The notes under the pieces: model-generated
What the model saw: the letters and a program-made list of their open reading frames with translations, nothing else
Databases searched by the model: none
What the model was told of the DNA's origin: nothing
Assembly: GCA_030705745.1 (NCBI GenBank)
Contig: JAUZPT010000136.1
Span: 1 to 7,497, forward strand
Source: Bacillota bacterium
GTDB lineage: Bacteria > Bacillota > Bacilli > Bacillales > Cytobacillaceae
DNA: 7,497 nucleotides
Direction: 5' to 3'
Position numbers and translations under genes: made by a program
Shown here: positions 6,435-7,497 of the stretch, in pieces
How positions within the stretch are numbered: the stretch's first letter is position 1
Layout: every line of letters begins with the position of its first letter

Positions 6435-6471
6435 TAAAAAATAAAAGCCAGATCCGTAATTGGACCTGGCT
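6435..6471 (-). terminator. Riboswitch-controlled terminator in the thiW leader
   Basis: Read on the reverse strand, AGCCAGGTCC (6471-6462) pairs with GGATCTGGCT (6455-6446), with one G-U pair and a 6-nt loop, and is followed by a U-rich run over 6445-6435. It lies between the TPP aptamer and thiW and is therefore the likely expression platform: terminator formed when TPP is bound. Its left arm is complementary to part of the aptamer core, which gives a plausible antiterminator. Confidence 0.85.
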
Positions 6472-6495
6472 AAAGTAGGTGAAAAAGAAGATTTC

Positions 6496-6591
6496 ACTAC
6501 TTTCCTACGCTGGCACAATCCAGATCAGGTCCGAAGGGTTAAAAAACGGATCGTTTTTCTCTCAGCCCATTCTCTGGGCACCCCTAGTAGT
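6496..6591 (-). promoter_or_regulatory. TPP (THI-box) riboswitch controlling thiW
   Basis: On the reverse strand the conserved parts appear in order: GGGGTGCC, CTGAGA, ACCCTT, GGACCTGATCTGG, and GCCAGCGTAGGAAA. P1 is the perfect pair ACTACT (6591-6586) with AGTAGT (6501-6496). The optional P3a arm is a strong AAAACG/CGTTTT hairpin near 6541-6558. The core pyrimidine-sensing CTGAGA and the pyrophosphate-helix CCAGCG segments are intact, so it should bind thiamin pyrophosphate. A terminator follows, then thiW, indicating transcriptional repression by TPP. Confidence 0.95.
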
Positions 6592-6615
6592 ACGTAATGA
6601 ATATTTTTTATTTTC

Positions 6616-6644
6616 ATAATAGGACTTAAGTGTGAGAATGTAAA
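6616..6644 (-). promoter_or_regulatory. Sigma-A promoter of thiW
   Basis: On the reverse strand TTTACA (6644-6639) and TATTAT (6621-6616) are separated by exactly 17 bp; each box differs from consensus at one position. Transcription would start near 6609, about 20 nt before the TPP aptamer. Confidence 0.75.
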
Positions 6645-6718
6645 GACAAATAATTCAACAGATTGTATTTTTTTCAAGATAATAAAATGAATCAAAAGGA
6701 TGTTCGGCCTTGTTATGC

Positions 6719-6746
6719 TTTACATATTTTCATTCTGTGCTATAGT
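6719..6746 (+). promoter_or_regulatory. Sigma-A promoter of ylmB
   Basis: TTTACA (6719-6724) and TATAGT (6741-6746) are 16 bp apart, and a TG at 6738-6739 gives an extended -10 identical to that proposed for ppc (TGTGCTATAGT). Transcription would start near 6753, about 25 nt before the aptamer. The thiW promoter on the other strand lies about 75 bp away, so the two are divergent and do not overlap. Confidence 0.7.
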
Positions 6747-6778
6747 TAAAATGATTTTAAATTGCATATATTTTTGAA

Positions 6779-6868
6779 TTTCACTAGGGGAGCCAATGGC
6801 TGAGATGGAACTTTTGTTCTGAACCCTTTGAACCTGATCTGGACAAAACCAGCGGAGGGAAGTTGAAA
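6779..6868 (+). promoter_or_regulatory. TPP (THI-box) riboswitch controlling ylmB
   Basis: The forward strand shows GGGGAGCC (6787-6794), GGCTGAGATGG, ACCCTTTGAACCTGATCTGG (6823-6842), then CCAGCGGAGGGAAG (6849-6862), the standard conserved elements in order. P1 pairs TTTCACT (6779-6785) with AGTTGAAA (6861-6868), with one bulged base. The P3a arm is short. A terminator starts about 30 nt downstream, so TPP should cause premature termination ahead of ylmB. Confidence 0.95.
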
Positions 6869-6900
6869 GCACGATTTGTCTTCTTTATGGCATTGAATTC

Positions 6901-6942
6901 AACCCGCCCATTTTTTCCGAAAAATGAGTGGGTTTTTATTTT
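6901..6942 (+). terminator. Riboswitch-controlled terminator in the ylmB leader
   Basis: Arms 6901-6915 and 6920-6934 pair over 15 positions with one C-A mismatch and one G-U pair around a 4-nt loop, followed by TTTATTTT. It sits between the TPP aptamer and ylmB and is the likely expression platform. Its first bases overlap TTCAAC (6898-6903), which could instead pair with the 3' strand of P1. Confidence 0.85.
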
Positions 6943-7023
6943 GCGGAAATTGGTTCTGAACCACATTGTCATAGCAGAAATTAACTTTTTTTAAAAGGTA
7001 ATCTGTTTTATAGGAGTGAGAGC

Positions 7024-7497
7024 ATGATCGCTTTGTCTGAAGAATTACTTGGGAAAATTTCGAAAGAGGTTGAAGCAAGGGAAGAGGAACTGCTCAAACT
7101 TTTGTCTGAACTTGTATTCTTTCCAACCGTAAGTCCTCCCGCGCGCAACACAAAGGTGATTCAGGATTTTATAGAACGGAATTTGAATGACATGGGGTTT
7201 CACACGGAAATGTGGGATGTTTATCCGAATGATCCGAATGTGGTTGGCATTTTATCGGGTCAATCACCACAGCACTATAATAGTTTGATTGTAAACGGCC
7301 ATGTAGATGTAGCTGAAGTTGGAGATGATAAAGAATGGGATTCTTCTCCTTTTACTGCACGTGTCAAAGATGGCTCTATTTATGGGCGCGGTGTGGCTGA
7401 TATGAAAGGTGGAATCGCCTCTTCACTAATGGCGATTCGAATTTTACAAAATCTTGGCATTCAGCTTCAGGGGGATCTTCAATTTCAATCAGTGATA
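7024..7497 (+). CDS. ylmB: N-formyl-4-amino-5-aminomethyl-2-methylpyrimidine deformylase, YlmB-like M20 metallohydrolase (partial)
   Basis: The window holds the first 158 residues; the family has about 420. It is an ArgE/DapE-type M20 zinc hydrolase. The metal motif NGHVD has H93 and D95, and GRGVADMKGG (121-130) has the bridging metal ligand D126. Blocks such as PPARNT and MWDVYPNDPNVVG resemble B. subtilis YlmB. In the published thiamin salvage pathway, YlmB removes the formyl group from N-formyl aminopyrimidine, a breakdown product of thiamin, giving aminopyrimidine, which TenA turns into HMP. The TPP riboswitch directly upstream and the divergent thiW strongly favour this over acetylornithine deacetylase or DapE, which the sequence family alone would not exclude. 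The start ATG 7024 has AGGAG at 7012-7016, 7 nt upstream. The catalytic glutamate and remaining metal ligands lie beyond the window end. Confidence 0.88.
   Translation, partial: MIALSEELLGKISKEVEAREEELLKLLSELVFFPTVSPPARNTKVIQDFIERNLNDMGFHTEMWDVYPNDPNVVGILSGQSPQHYNSLIVNGHVDVAEVGDDKEWDSSPFTARVKDGSIYGRGVADMKGGIASSLMAIRILQNLGIQLQGDLQFQSVI

Noticed and set aside
6214..6444. Forward open frame of 76 codons over the thiW start and leader
   Set aside because: It covers the reverse-strand thiW start and its leader; it lacks a ribosome binding site and any recognisable motif.
6784..6972. Reverse open frame of 62 codons over the ylmB leader
   Set aside because: It runs through the TPP aptamer and terminator, which explain the sequence conservation and structure there.

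Overview
The window looks like a chromosomal segment from a low-GC, spore-former-type Firmicute of the family Bacillaceae. Strong AGGAGG-type ribosome binding sites, near-consensus sigma-A promoters, U-tailed hairpin terminators, two TPP riboswitches and proteins close to Bacillus homologues all point that way. It is probably not Bacillus subtilis itself: from general knowledge that species has no phosphoenolpyruvate carboxylase, and its rsbS-rsbT genes sit inside the sigB operon, which is not the case here.

Layout, left to right. (1) 1-1285: the 3' end of carB, 16 bp from a complete argF, closed by a terminator. This is the end of an arginine operon: carbamoyl phosphate is made by CarAB and used by ornithine carbamoyltransferase. 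(2) 1372-4291: a monocistronic ppc gene for phosphoenolpyruvate carboxylase with its own promoter and terminator. All main catalytic motifs and the positions matching the aspartate-inhibition site of the E. coli enzyme are present. Its oxaloacetate could feed aspartate and so arginine synthesis, but that link to the neighbours is inference. (3) 4292-5700: a long AT-rich leader, then a two-gene unit encoding RsbS and RsbT, the core of a stressosome, without rsbR before it or rsbU, rsbV, rsbW or sigB after it, and ending at a wobble-rich terminator. (4) 5735-5848: a cluster of GC-rich palindromic repeats (core GGGGGTCAGACCCCC and variants). One copy runs into the reverse-strand gene thiW and supplies its last residues and stop region. 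(5) 5818-7497: a divergent thiamin-salvage locus. thiW (reverse strand, S component of an ECF transporter, probably for the thiazole moiety) and a ylmB-like gene (forward strand, cut by the window end, M20-family formylaminopyrimidine deformylase) each have their own promoter, TPP riboswitch aptamer and terminator, placed head to head.

The thiamin part works as a unit: ThiW would bring in the thiazole half, YlmB would recycle the pyrimidine half of degraded thiamin, and both would be shut off by TPP. The energising ECF module, TenA and the kinases are not in the window. I found no clearly new system. The points most worth a second look are the stand-alone rsbST pair with its repeat-bearing leader, the palindromic repeat cluster that rewrites the end of ThiW, and the twin riboswitches with their predicted switching pairings.
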